Translations under genes and position numbers: made by a program
Notes under the pieces: generated by a model
What the model saw: the letters and a program-made list of their open reading frames with translations, nothing else
Told to the model about the DNA's origin: nothing
Database searches by the model: none
In this document: positions 1 to 10,355 of the stretch, one piece after another
Layout: the number at the start of each line of letters is the position of its first letter
How positions within the stretch are numbered: position 1 is the first letter of the stretch
Assembly (NCBI RefSeq): GCF_008831285.2
Contig: NC_045147.1
Coordinates: 22,220,981 to 22,284,980 of the forward strand
DNA: 64,000 bases
From: Nymphaea colorata
Lineage: Eukaryota > Streptophyta > Magnoliopsida > Nymphaeales > Nymphaeaceae
Direction of reading: 5' to 3'

Positions 1-364
1 CTTTTAGTTAAGTTCGAAATTTGACATGAAGAGAGCGACTGCTATTAAAATTGAAAAAGAAGATCTTCTTAGCTTTTAGTTAAAAAAAAAGAAAAGATCT
101 TATTAACTGTGGTAATTAAATTAGTTTAAGTGAAAACAGGGAGAAAGTCAGGTGCTCCAGATAGAGTTTCAGATGAGCGCTTGCAACCTCCGATTTGAGC
201 TCAAGGTGGGCATATTGTCCACCCCGAATTTGGAGAACATGATTGAAGCTTTTGGGTCAGGTGGGCATTAGCCCACCCTCACCCGAAGGTGGCTCTCTCT
301 AGGGAATGATCAGACATAGCTATAACTAGAAAGCCCTAGGTCCGGATCATATAACAGTTATGTA

Positions 365-480
365 TAGGGATGTTAAGGGATCGGATTCAGATTGGATATC
401 CAACGGAATTCCCTCATAAAAATTAGGTTGGATATAGAAAGAAAATATAATATCCGATTAACAAATTGGATCTGATATGG
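365..480. mobile_element. Degenerate hAT-like element end (TAGGGATG...)
   Basis: The stretch opens TAGGGATGTTAAGGG and then shows the ggatcggattcagattggata text common to short plant hAT derivatives. I found no matching right end with a target-site duplication, so this is a fragment. A related end in the opposite orientation (TTTACATCCCTA) lies at 28633-28644. Confidence 0.4.
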
Positions 481-755
481 ATTATTTAGTAGGTGTTTAC
501 GAGCAATTATTCATTAATTATAGGTGGATGGTTGGTCAGCTGAAGAAGGTTTGGCGAGAGGATTCACTAATAAAAAAAATAAAAGTGTATGATGTTCATT
601 GGGGCAAATCGAATTTCTTTCCTGCCCATAAAAGGTGAGGTGAAGAAAATGTCCGTTGGGCGATTTCCGCAAACATATTTTCAGAAATTTCGGATCAACT
701 TTCCTGGACGAAGAAAAAGCCCGTTAACTCGAAAAACCTAAATCATAAAATTAAA

Positions 756-800
756 CCCTAAAACCCTAAACTTTATGGTTTAGGATTGGGGGTTTTAGGG
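756..800. repeat. Telomere-like fold-back (CCCTAAA / TTTAGGG)
   Basis: CCCTAAAACCC (756-766) is the reverse complement of GGGTTTTAGGG (790-800). An inner pair, CCTAAAC (765-771) and GTTTAGG (778-784), flanks a six-base loop. The units match the plant telomere repeat. This may be an interstitial telomeric remnant or a telo-box fold-back. Confidence 0.75.
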
Positions 801-2120
801 AACACTAAAATGATGGTCAGAAGATGCAAAGGACGATGGTAGCATCCTTCTTACGCGACGCTCCATTCCTCCATCCCTATGAACATCTATCTCCTTCATT
901 TCCTTCTTTTCTAAAACCCTTGAAGCCCAGCTAGGTGGAAGAGATGAGGATGCTCAAAGGAGGATTCTAAAAAGGCGTAGCTACTGTGGAACCGGAGATT
1001 CAAGAGGACCACACCCATTTCTAGGCAAGTTTTTCTCGATTTTTTTGCATTTCATGTTAGATATTAGGTGTTATCTCATAGTTTTCCATTATTTAGGGCT
1101 AGATTTTCGAGTTTTCCTAGCTGTAGATCTCTGTTTTTGGGCAGATTTCTGTTAATCGTTGCTTGGGTCGTCTCCCTCATGTATGCGTTTTATATTTTGC
1201 ATGTTTAGGTTGAGCATTGTTAGTTGTATTTGTCGATTAGGGTAGAATAGCAAGAGTTATCGTGTGGTCTCATGTTGTAGCTGCCGTTTTCGGCATTACC
1301 TACCTAGAATCGTGCGTACATGTTCAGTCTTGTTGATTTTTTTATGAATTTTGCATTTTTCATCATGTTTTAGCTAGGTTTTGGGCTTGGCAAGCTGACC
1401 AGCGGCTTGATAGCTGTCCGGTTAGGCTGCTAGTTGCATTCCACTGCATTTGGTACCTATTTTCTTTTAGTTCCTTTTATTTCCAGCATTAATTATTTAT
1501 GTCTTAGTGCACATTGTTATAGATTAGATAAGTTTTGTTCATATTTTTGCTAGTTAAGTAACGCGTAGGCTGAAATTTTTGGGGATCTTTCTGTTTTCAG
1601 CTAGGAGCTAGGTGCTGGCCAGCACCTTGTCGGAGTAGAATGCTTTTAGTTACGTGTATTTTCAGCCTTTGTTTTCCGTGTTTATGCACAAACTAGTGGA
1701 AGTTAGGTGATAATTGTAGTGAGTTTGGGGCTTTTGTTTGCACCCGCAAAAATAAAGCGTTTGCTTAGCCTAATGGCTGTTAAGAATGCTATATATTACA
1801 TATAGGTGTATGCCACCAAAATTTTTCTCGGAAGTTTTCCTAATTTTTTTTCCTAAAAAAGTCTCAGAAATTCAAAAAATAGAAATAGATGACATAAAAA
1901 TTATGAATTATAAGTTCATTCCTATTTTTCATAAAAGAGTAGTTAATAAATGATAAAGATTCACAATAGATTTTAAAATTTTAAAAGAAACTTGAAAATA
2001 GAAAATAAACACTAAAAAGTAAAATCTATATAATTATATTTCCCAAGAAAAAACTTTTCTTATGCTCAGAACATCATCCGTATTGGTGATAATGATGTCA
2101 TATACTATGACACTTAAGTA

Positions 2121-2255
2121 TCAGAAATTTAGTTCCATATTGAAGATTGTGGGAGCACTTCAATGATTTAAAGAGGGAGTTGTTAAGTGGTTGTCTACTA
2201 GGGGGCTAATTTGGATCTGCCAAATGGGTTCCGTGCTTGATGTAGGATTTGGCCA
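2121..2255 (+). repeat. LTR-like dispersed repeat, copy A
   Basis: Starts cagaaatttagttccatattgaa, and later carries ggatctgccaaatgggttccgt. It shares order and spacing with the copy near 14.2 kb (cagaaatttagtccggtatt, ggatctgccgaaccagggg). The shared text points to one repeat family, probably an LTR. Confidence 0.55.
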
Positions 2256-2261
2256 GGTTGC

Positions 2262-2263
<2 letters not shown>

Positions 2264-2303
<40 letters not shown>
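2264..2303. repeat. (CA)n microsatellite
   Basis: About 19 CA units, followed by cgcgtacatacatgtgtgtgtgt. The GT run nearby makes the whole stretch partly self-complementary. Confidence 0.95.
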
Positions 2304-2304
<1 letters not shown>

Positions 2305-2867
2305 GTACATACATGTGTGTGTGTAGGGTGTATTGACTGACCAAGCCAGCCAACTATCTTTCCAGCCCCTTTCTTTTGTATGCAATGGGGTTGCCCCTTT
2401 TCTTGAGATTCCCTAACCCAAGTACCCCCCTCACTAATAAAGATCTATGTTTTTTCTATGTGTTTGAGTGCCTTGACTTTAGTTACATATTTTCAACAAG
2501 ATTCTTGTGGCACTATCCCTGAGGATGTACTCGAGCTTTCAACACTAATTAGTGAACCAAAAGTTCTTGAAGGAGAAGAAAGAGATGAAAATTGGAAGCT
2601 TACAGCAAGAAGCGAAAGTGGCAGAGGAAGAACTTTAAATCTTCTTATGAATTTTTTTGACTGTGGAGATCAAAATTAATGTCAATATCATCAAGTTCAG
2701 AAAAGCAAATCAAACTCGAACCTTATGAAAATGATGTATACCACAAGTTTTACTTCACCACAAGGCTATTTGACTTCATGATGACATACAGATAAGTACA
2801 TATTTTGCTGAGTTATCCCTTGTACGATATGAATTACTCTCCTTGAGCAGAGACAACTAAGAAATGA

Positions 2868-3030
2868 CAGAGACAACATGAAGAGTACTTGTTTAACCTT
2901 TTTCAAGGGCTTAGAACGGAAATTGAACAAACAAAATCTCTGTTGTTTTCACCCAATTCCACCTCTTGATGACACACTTGCAAAGCTTATTCGTAAGAAT
3001 ACACGACATGAAAAAAGCTCGTGATAGTGC
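2868..3030 (+). pseudogene. Relic of a Ty1/copia-type gag (UBN2-like)
   Basis: Two overlapping frames each carry part of a familiar copia gag segment. Frame one (from 2880) reads FQGLRTEIEQTKSLL and then stops at 2967-2969. Frame two (about 2947-3018) reads PIPPLDDTLAKLIRK. A frameshift therefore separates motifs that are contiguous in intact elements. No integrase or reverse transcriptase is visible nearby. It is a dead fragment. Confidence 0.45.
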
Positions 3031-3623
3031 CTTGTCTGTCTCTTCATCTGTGAAAAAGATTAAGAGAAGATAGTGTTCTTGCGGCTTCTAAGCGTATGTA
3101 CTATGTACCACTTCAATAAGTATCAAGGTGAATCGAAAGGAAAAGATAGTGTTCTTGTAGATTCTAGCTCAGGCCGTTTCTCTTGTATACATTAGGGTTT
3201 CCCTTTTTTGTGGAGTATGCTTGTTCTAGGCATGATTCACAGAAAACAATCCTCATTGTTGTTATATGTTTTTGAGCGCATTAATGCACATTTGTATAAT
3301 CCTATGTCTTTGGCTCCATTTGCCTATAATCAGGATTCCTGTGAACTTTATTTATATTGTTTTACAAGTCTTTAACTGCTTCCATTGGGTGTTTCTACGG
3401 TGTCACAGAGAGATTCACAAGAATGAAGTTGCTTCAAAACCTCTGAATACTTTGAGGATTTTCATATCTTAATATCTTATAGACCATAACCAGTGAGAAT
3501 GGTAGAACTGCACACTGAAAGTTTTAAAGCTAGCCACATGATTACTTTAACTCTCCTCATTGCAGAAGATTTTCAGATATTTTGTTATGGATTTATATCT
3601 ACATCTTGTTCTTTATATTGCAG

Positions 3624-3659
3624 ATGACACAACTGGGGAAGATGTTTGATAGCAAGTAG
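3624..3659 (+). promoter_or_regulatory. Upstream ORF in the IMP2 leader
   Basis: Directly after a likely splice acceptor (ttgcag, ending at 3623) an ATG opens an 11-codon frame with a second in-frame ATG at 3642. It stops with TAG at 3657-3659, ten bases before the IMP2 ATG at 3670. If the leader is spliced here, ribosomes would meet this frame first and would have to reinitiate or leaky-scan. The reading frame is seen; the effect on translation is inferred. Confidence 0.4.
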
Positions 3660-3669
3660 AATTTTCAAT

Positions 3670-5187
3670 ATGGTTTCCAGGGGTCTTTTGTGGTTTTTTA
3701 CAAAGAGGACTGCAACTGGTGCATTAATAGGGCTAACCATTTCAGACCGATATGCAAGCATTGTTACAGTCCATGGTCACTCTATGAAACCCACTTTGAA
3801 CCCGGGCTCTAAAGCATTTCCAATATCAATATCTGGTGATCTAGTTTTGGTGGAGAAGTTATGCCTGAACAAATACAAGTTCTCACATGGTGACGTGGTA
3901 GTGTGTGGGTAAGGTTGATTCTCCCTATGCATTGGTTTCTGCATTTTCCAACTTTAGCACAAGTTTTTGTGAAGATGGCAATTGAAATGGTTCATAATTT
4001 TTCGTGTTTCTTGTTCAAGCAGAAAAAAGTTAGCTGTCTCACTAGAAAACATATTAAAAATTATGAGACAATAGCATTTGTTGATTTACTTATTTCTTCG
4101 AGAATAATGTTTCCTTTTGGATTTGGGTATGAAACTTTCAGGAATCCCAATAACCACAAACAATCACTTATAAAGCGGATAATAGCCTTGCCTGGGGATT
4201 GGATAAGAATACCTGAGACATACAAAATAGTGAAGGTTCCAGAAGGCCATTGCTGGGTTGAAGGTGACAACTATAATAGCAGCACTGATTCAAGGTCTTT
4301 TGGGCCGGTATGTGGTAATCCTCTAGTTTCCCGAATATGCATTTATATATAAGAAACTTCACTCCAAATGGTGAACCACTGGATTGAGAAGTCAAGTCTT
4401 GGAACTGATTGTTCCTGCATGTGGTTGTATTTCTTCCCAAATTCACGACATACTTTGGAAGTCCTGCCAATTTTTGTACAAACATTATGTGATGGAGAAG
4501 ACTCTAGAGATTAATTTCATCATGCCATGGTTTTGGGTACCCATGGTGGTATGCTTTATTAGCCAAAAGAGTTCTCTGAAGATGTTAATATAGTTGAAAT
4601 CAGCATTTAATATCTAAAGTCCAAACAATTCTTCTCAACAATTTTTACTCAATATGTTGTGGATATTTCAGAATTCTCCAGTGCGCCGTGTTATCTTATA
4701 TATCTTGTTGGTATTTAACCCCTTCAGGACACGTGATTTAAGAATTTTCCTCCCATTGAATTTGGCCCATACTTGTATTTGCAGGTATTCAAGTTATTTT
4801 GAAACTGCACAAGGCACTGTGTCCCGTTTACGTAGAGGGTATTAACCTTTCTATGGAAAATCTATCATTTCCTGAAAAAATTGTTATTTCAGGATCCTGG
4901 GGAACTATGTTTGCTTTGTACACTGTTAGCATCTAACCCCCCAGGAAACTTGTGGTACTAAGAGTAATCATGTAACAAACATTGTCCTGTTCTCATAATT
5001 GTGTTTTCAGAGAATCAGTTACATTTTGGAATTTGTATATGTCGACAGTTTTCTTAGAATTTGAAGCATGTCATTCCAGATCCCACTTGGCCTTGTCAAA
5101 GGAAGAGCGACGCATGTCATCTGGCCTCCACAGCGAATTCATAAACTGGACAGAAGAATGCCTACTGGAAGGATTTCATTGATTTGA
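3670..5187 (+). CDS. IMP2: Mitochondrial inner membrane protease subunit 2 (signal peptidase S26 family)
   Basis: This protein is a serine protease of the mitochondrial inner membrane that removes sorting presequences on the intermembrane-space side. I read three exons: 3670-3908, 4142-4307 and 5080-5187. The splice phases agree and give 170 residues, a normal length for the family. The catalytic serine lies in the motif VHGHSMKPT (Ser38), and the general-base lysine in SLIKRIIALPGDWI (Lys91). The conserved box WVEGDNYNSSTDSRSFGP follows, and exon 3 gives the plant-like tail PLGLVKGRATHVIWPPQR. The N-terminal hydrophobic stretch (about residues 5-22) would be the membrane anchor. The donors are gtaagg and gtatgt; the acceptors end in ctttcag and cattccag. 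I chose the ATG at 3670 because the frame above it has no ATG and a splice acceptor ends at 3623, so the 5' UTR is probably spliced. Family assignment is firm; the exact N-terminus is less so. Confidence 0.93.
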
Positions 5188-8100
5188 TTTGTGTAAATTT
5201 TAAGTCTTGACTTGCTTCTCAGATGGTACCCTGCTTGGCTTCCACTTTTGGCTGGTTATTCAGAGGGAAATGGTTGTTCAACTGCAGTTTGGAGAATGAT
5301 TTTAGGAATCTTTGGTTCGTGAAACTGAACTATTTGGTTTGGGTCCCCCAACACACACACATCACACAAAAACCCAATCCAACCCCCAAAAAAAAGGAAA
5401 AAAAAAAATCCAACATCGTGTCATTTTACAAGGCCTGGTAGGGTGAACTGTTTACTATCTTTTCTGTTGTGATTTTTTTTGTTTTCCTTTTATTATAATG
5501 CTAAAGTGCATTAAGTATGTCTAATGTCTTGTAGCTCTTTACTGTCATGAACAACTTGTCTCCCTCCTCCCAATTTTTTCATGAATATACTTCAGTATGG
5601 GGATTGTTGCAGCTTTCGGCAAGAGCAACAGGTTTTGTTTTTGAATTCAGATATTTAAACTCCGTAAATTTTACTAACCTTTTCTAGAGCACTATCACAA
5701 AAGAATTTGGCAGAAAACGTGCAGGTTGGTTATCTTCAGTCAGATTGTTCACTCTGTAGTAGTACATCTCTTTTAAAGCCGGTCTTTTCTAGGTCATTGG
5801 GAAAGAATGTGTGCCCATTATCAAGTTTGGAGAAACAAGTTGGTGAAGCTTGTTTTCATTCATTTATGGATATTATTGTTTTTCTTTTAACACAGTACTT
5901 TAGGTCTGGATATTCTTACGTTTAACTAAAATTTCTTCCTAGAATATTATTCTAGGACAAGTCGCTTTGAGGATGACACCTTTGTGTACGAGTAAATGTA
6001 TGGTCAACTTCTGTATGTATAAACGTTTTGGGGATGACCCATTTGTGTGTAACTATTTACCTTTTGGAAGTTTTGCTACGACAGTCGATTTGGGGATGGC
6101 TTCATTTGTATGCGTAACAATGTCATCTATTGTGCAGTTTGCACATTCGGATTTTCTGATTTTTTAATATTTTTCATTTTATTTTTTAAATTAAAAATAC
6201 ATATTTTAATCAATCCAATTTGTTAACTATTTTGGTTCCAATTTGATTCACTGAATCGTCAAGTTTTCTGATACAATTCATGTATTAATTTTGATAACAT
6301 TCACTTGTCATGTTGTTAGACCTTTGATTTTGTTGTTATTTTACCATCTTTTGATGGTGCTAGGATAGTTTACGGCTGTTATTAATTTTTTGTTCTTTAT
6401 ACCGTTCATTGACTGACTTTTAATATTTTGAAGCCAATGTGGATACGCATATGCCGACATGGGTTGATTGCCGATTTAGCAATTAGGCAGGAAAGCAATA
6501 TGATGCCAATTGACATTGACAACAAATTTTCTTTGGTCTGTGGGTGCTATTCTGGGGTGCAAAATGTGGCATGCCTGATACTCGAGTGAACCATATGATC
6601 ACTCAAGTTAAAGCAATCTTGGACCTTTAGGGCAGGGGAAAGGAGGGTTTGGCCTCTCGCATACCACCTACATCAAATGAAAATGATGAGCATATCTATC
6701 TTAATATCTCACTTTATTGCAAAAAAACTTGATATTGCATTAACTTGAAACCTTAGATACTACATAAACAAAATATGAATACTTGAAGTTCTTAAATTTG
6801 CACACAGTTACTTACATAAACGAACATAGCATGCAACTCTACAGTCTTCACTTCCTTATGAACAGGTCTAATGTACAAAGAACATTAAGCATAATCTGAC
6901 AAAAGAGTAGAGAAACTCAATGGTACAAGGAATCAAAACTGTACCATTGAATCAAAACTTGATATTATTACATTGTCGGCGCGGCGCTCAAGTGCTGTGC
7001 CAATAACAGAGACGTAAAGACGCCCTCTTAGATGTCAACAGCGAGGCCCACAAAGTTGGAGACATGTTCATAGGTACCCACATCTGTTACCGTTCCTATA
7101 GAAAACGCTATTTGACTAATTGATTTACTGAAATACCCTTTAATGAGAGGTCCCATCACCTAATTTTAAAGCAGAAACAGAACGTTCTTTCGTGCTGCTG
7201 TTCTGACCTTTGTCTCTCATCTGATTTTCCGATCTGCATTTTCGGCGCTTATTTCCGGCTGACCCTAGTGTGCACTGTGTACAGCAAAAGGATTAAAGTA
7301 ATAAGAACTGTCCATGGTAAAGAATATAGGATTGCAAATTTTGATGGATTTGTAGAACAAAAAGGCCAAACAACATGTCCTGTGACTTCCCAACAGAGTG
7401 GGGAAAGTGAAAGAAAAACAGACTAATACTAAATATAGCAAGGTTCATCATGTCATTCAATGAATAGAACCGTCAGTAGCAGACTAAAGGACAAAATCCC
7501 TATGGAAGTCATAAAAAATTAAGTCTGCAAGACGCCTGAGGAGGTATTTCACTCAAATGGATCTTTGGAGCTGCGCTCTGACTGCCAGGGAATTTAGTTT
7601 ACCAAAGGGTTTCTCTATCTGTAGTGCATTTGGAAGGACAAAAAATTAGATTGTTTAAGTAGTTTGTCTCTTGACCAAGGTGGCATCTGTCTATTGATGC
7701 TGCAATGGTTAGATTTGGCCCTTCAACTTAGATTATAATATTGAGGTGTTTCAGGTAAAAACTACCAGCAATCAAGTGATGTTTCTGGCATGTTTCTTAC
7801 CAAAAGAATTTGCTCTCTCTCAAGGTAAAAAAATATCAGAATTGCCATGTATTTTTCTCAGACAAACTCAGGTTGTTTGAACTTTCACCGAGTTCACATC
7901 TACCCAAACTCAGATCTGTCACATATAGCTCCACATGTGCAGTCCTTTTGCTTTTATTGGATTCCGACCAATTCAGACCATTGTGTAGCTTTTTGACATT
8001 TAACATATAAAAGAAAATATGAGAATAAACATAATTATTTTTGCCACTCACAGCTATCACTGAAGCCATTATTCCTTTGGTTTGATGAGCAGGTAGCCTT

Positions 8101-8401
8101 CTTGGATGTACCAGCACACAACAAAAAAAATAAAAAAATGGATGTTGATGGGAGGGCAAGTTACAAAGGTAACAAAGAAAAATGGGCAGAAGATGATGGC
8201 TGCTCCATGGCATGCAGCTGACGGCTGCTCCATGGCAATTGGCATGCGGCTGACATACAGAGGAGAGGGGAGAGATGGCGTGTGTGACCGACAAACAGAG
8301 GGAGAGAGAGAGTCACAAAATAGAGATCTCGAGAGAGGGATGGCGAAGAAAAGTTGGCGTCTTACCTGTCGTGAAGAAGAACCTCGGCCCGCCGCGGCCC
8401 G

Positions 8402-8521
8402 CCTTGCTGTTCCGAGCAAGGGAAAAGGAGAACAATGACAAAGCCCGAACGGGCAAAATAATAAATCGACGGAAAAAAGTCGGACCCCATGAGGTCCGAC
8501 TTTTTCCAGGGTAAAGTTACC
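8402..8521. repeat. Cluster of four adjacent perfect hairpins
   Basis: Four stem-loops follow one another: CCTTGCT/AGCAAGG (8402-8408 with 8415-8421), GCCCG/CGGGC (8443-8454), AAAAAGTCGGACC/GGTCCGACTTTTT (8474-8486 with 8493-8505, loop CCATGA), and GGGTAA/TTACCC (8508-8521). The density of perfect short palindromes is well above chance. They are not in a recognised gene. Confidence 0.85.
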
Positions 8522-8809
8522 CTCGTCGGGCCGTTTCTACAGGAAAAAATTCTCCGTGTTTGATATCTTTGTGGAAAACCATACATGAACAGTAAATTCC
8601 ACCCGATGCATAGTAATATCCATAAGCATCAAACGGGGGTCTAAGGCATATCCAGCTTCAATAAATGACCTGCGTATCTTAAAAAGCAAGGAACATTGAA
8701 AAAGTTAAAATGAGGGCGACAAGAGGAGACAATTAAAACAGCGAGGTTGGCTCACAATTAAAAAATATTTAAGACCAATGTTTTACAACAATATTAATAT
8801 AAATTTAAT

Positions 8810-8898
8810 CATAACCCTGAGATCACTCACTTGGAGAAAAAGCACTGAAAGAATGACTCGTGGAGAGCGACATCGGTTCAAGTCCCGTTTTGGTAATT

Positions 8899-8925
<27 letters not shown>
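8810..8925 (+). mobile_element. Possible tRNA-derived SINE fragment with (TA)n tail
   Basis: GGTTCAAGTCC at 8875-8885 matches the RNA polymerase III B-box consensus. About 20 bases on lies a (TA)n run (8899-8930). A clear A box is missing. It may be a SINE head or a chance B box. Confidence 0.28.
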
Positions 8926-8929
<4 letters not shown>

Positions 8930-10320
8930 AAGATCCATAGACAGACATGGTAGAAGCTACCCAAAGTACTCAACCAGCCACAACTGGAAAGCCTTGAGTG
9001 ACCCAATACCCTATGTAGATGGAATGTAAAATATGAACTTTTTTCTTGATATCAGATTAATCATTTTTCAATTGAGAGGCCTATCCATGCCGGTTTAGCC
9101 TTTTATACCTGTGATTACTTTAACAGAAAAAACTCCAGGATGAAGGCTCCTTGAATCTTAAGATTTAAGACCCTTACATTGTCTCAATATTTTGCCTGTA
9201 TAATGAGAATAATTTATAATATGAATCAAATGATTCATTGGAAACAGTAAAAACAGTGAACAAAATGGTTGTGCTAGTATAAGAGTCAGTAACTTTGGAT
9301 TTTGCCGGATTGACCTAGATTACTCAAACTGTCTTCTTGGACCTGGCAAATGTGCGAGTGCTAATTCATAATGAATTCTGTAGTAGCAGCATCAAACTTA
9401 ATCCTAGTAACAATGGAAGATGACTCAGTTGGTTGACAGGTTCCACTGCTTTACCCGCTTGCATGTGCTCATAAACATCAAAACGACCTGCACAAGCCAC
9501 AAGGAGTATATCATTGACAAGTTTGAAGTAAGAAATTATATAATTATGTATATATATAAAATATTCAGAAAACTAAGAAATATGATAAGCATATGCTCCA
9601 GCGTCAATCCCGCGACCCAGATTGCCTGGACTTGTCTTGAAGTCCAGTTAGCTTAAAAAAGTAGCTGTGTACTACCTTTCTGCAAAGCTACTGTGCATGT
9701 ATCCATGTGTGAGTAATGAGTCATCTTATGGTGTTTATAGTGCTCATGTTTTTTCAGAGCTCATATTTTAAGAGCTCTGTATCTTAGCTAAACATGCTTA
9801 TATAGCTTCGTAAAATTGTTTATCTTTTGAAAGATGTGCTCTATATGGATCTAGGGAAAAGCATGTACTCTGTAAGCTTATCTGGTAACCATGTTTCAGT
9901 ACATTTATAGTTTATTTGTCTATATGCACGTGCATGCACTCTTAGCACAATTACTTGCATTTATTATTTTTGTCAGTCTGTAATATGATGTCAGGTTAAT
10001 TGTTATGCATCTTTGCCATATGGATGTTCATAAGAGAAGAAAGTTTTACCAAAACAACTTCGTCTACTGGTGCATGCTTCAAGGCAAGGTCTGCGTGCAA
10101 ATGTTACATTCACTAAAAGAAAAGCTGGATCAGAAGCTTTGCCTAATCGAGGTCACGATGGTTTTATCATGACTTTAGGGGGAGGGTGGTTGAAAGCATT
10201 TCTATGGTGCGGTTCATCCTTGGTTATATAACTATCATATCTATAAATATGTAGATATATCGGTGACTCTATGTGTGTGTGTGCATATGTACATTTGATT
10301 TCAATTGGTTTACCTTATGT

Positions 10321-10352
10321 TGTGTGTGTGTGTGTGTGCCCGCGCGCGCATG
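10321..10352. repeat. (TG)n-(CG)n alternating tract
   Basis: Nine TG units run into cgcgcgcgcatg with one break in alternation. It lies just beyond the stop codon of the secreted-protein gene, on its 3' side. Alternating purine-pyrimidine DNA of this sort can adopt the Z form. Confidence 0.9.
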
Positions 10353-10355
10353 ATT

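Larger units (their letters stand above)
1..3600. other. Repeat-bearing intergenic DNA before IMP2
   Basis: I see no intact gene here. It holds the hAT-like end, the telomere-like fold-back, the LTR-like copy, the (CA)n run and the gag relic listed separately. AT-rich filler lies at about 1800-2060. The far 3' part may include the IMP2 promoter and a non-coding first exon, but no single start site stands out. Confidence 0.6.
5188..10355. other. Intergenic DNA between IMP2 and the secreted-protein gene
   Basis: Open frames here are short and match no family I recognise. The parts worth noting are a hairpin cluster at 8402-8521, a tRNA-like B box with a (TA)n tail at 8875-8922, and a TG/CG tract at 10321-10352. 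A minus-strand 68-base open stretch at 7095-7028, after a possible acceptor, could be a last exon, but I cannot connect it to anything. Confidence 0.5.

Noticed and set aside
7028-7095. Minus-strand last-exon-like stretch after a tatag acceptor
   Set aside because: It keeps an open frame of 22 codons, but I know no family with this end and found no partner exon in phase.
8106-8586. Overlapping frames on both strands across the hairpin cluster
   Set aside because: The translations are basic and low-complexity on all frames, and palindromes make both strands open alike.
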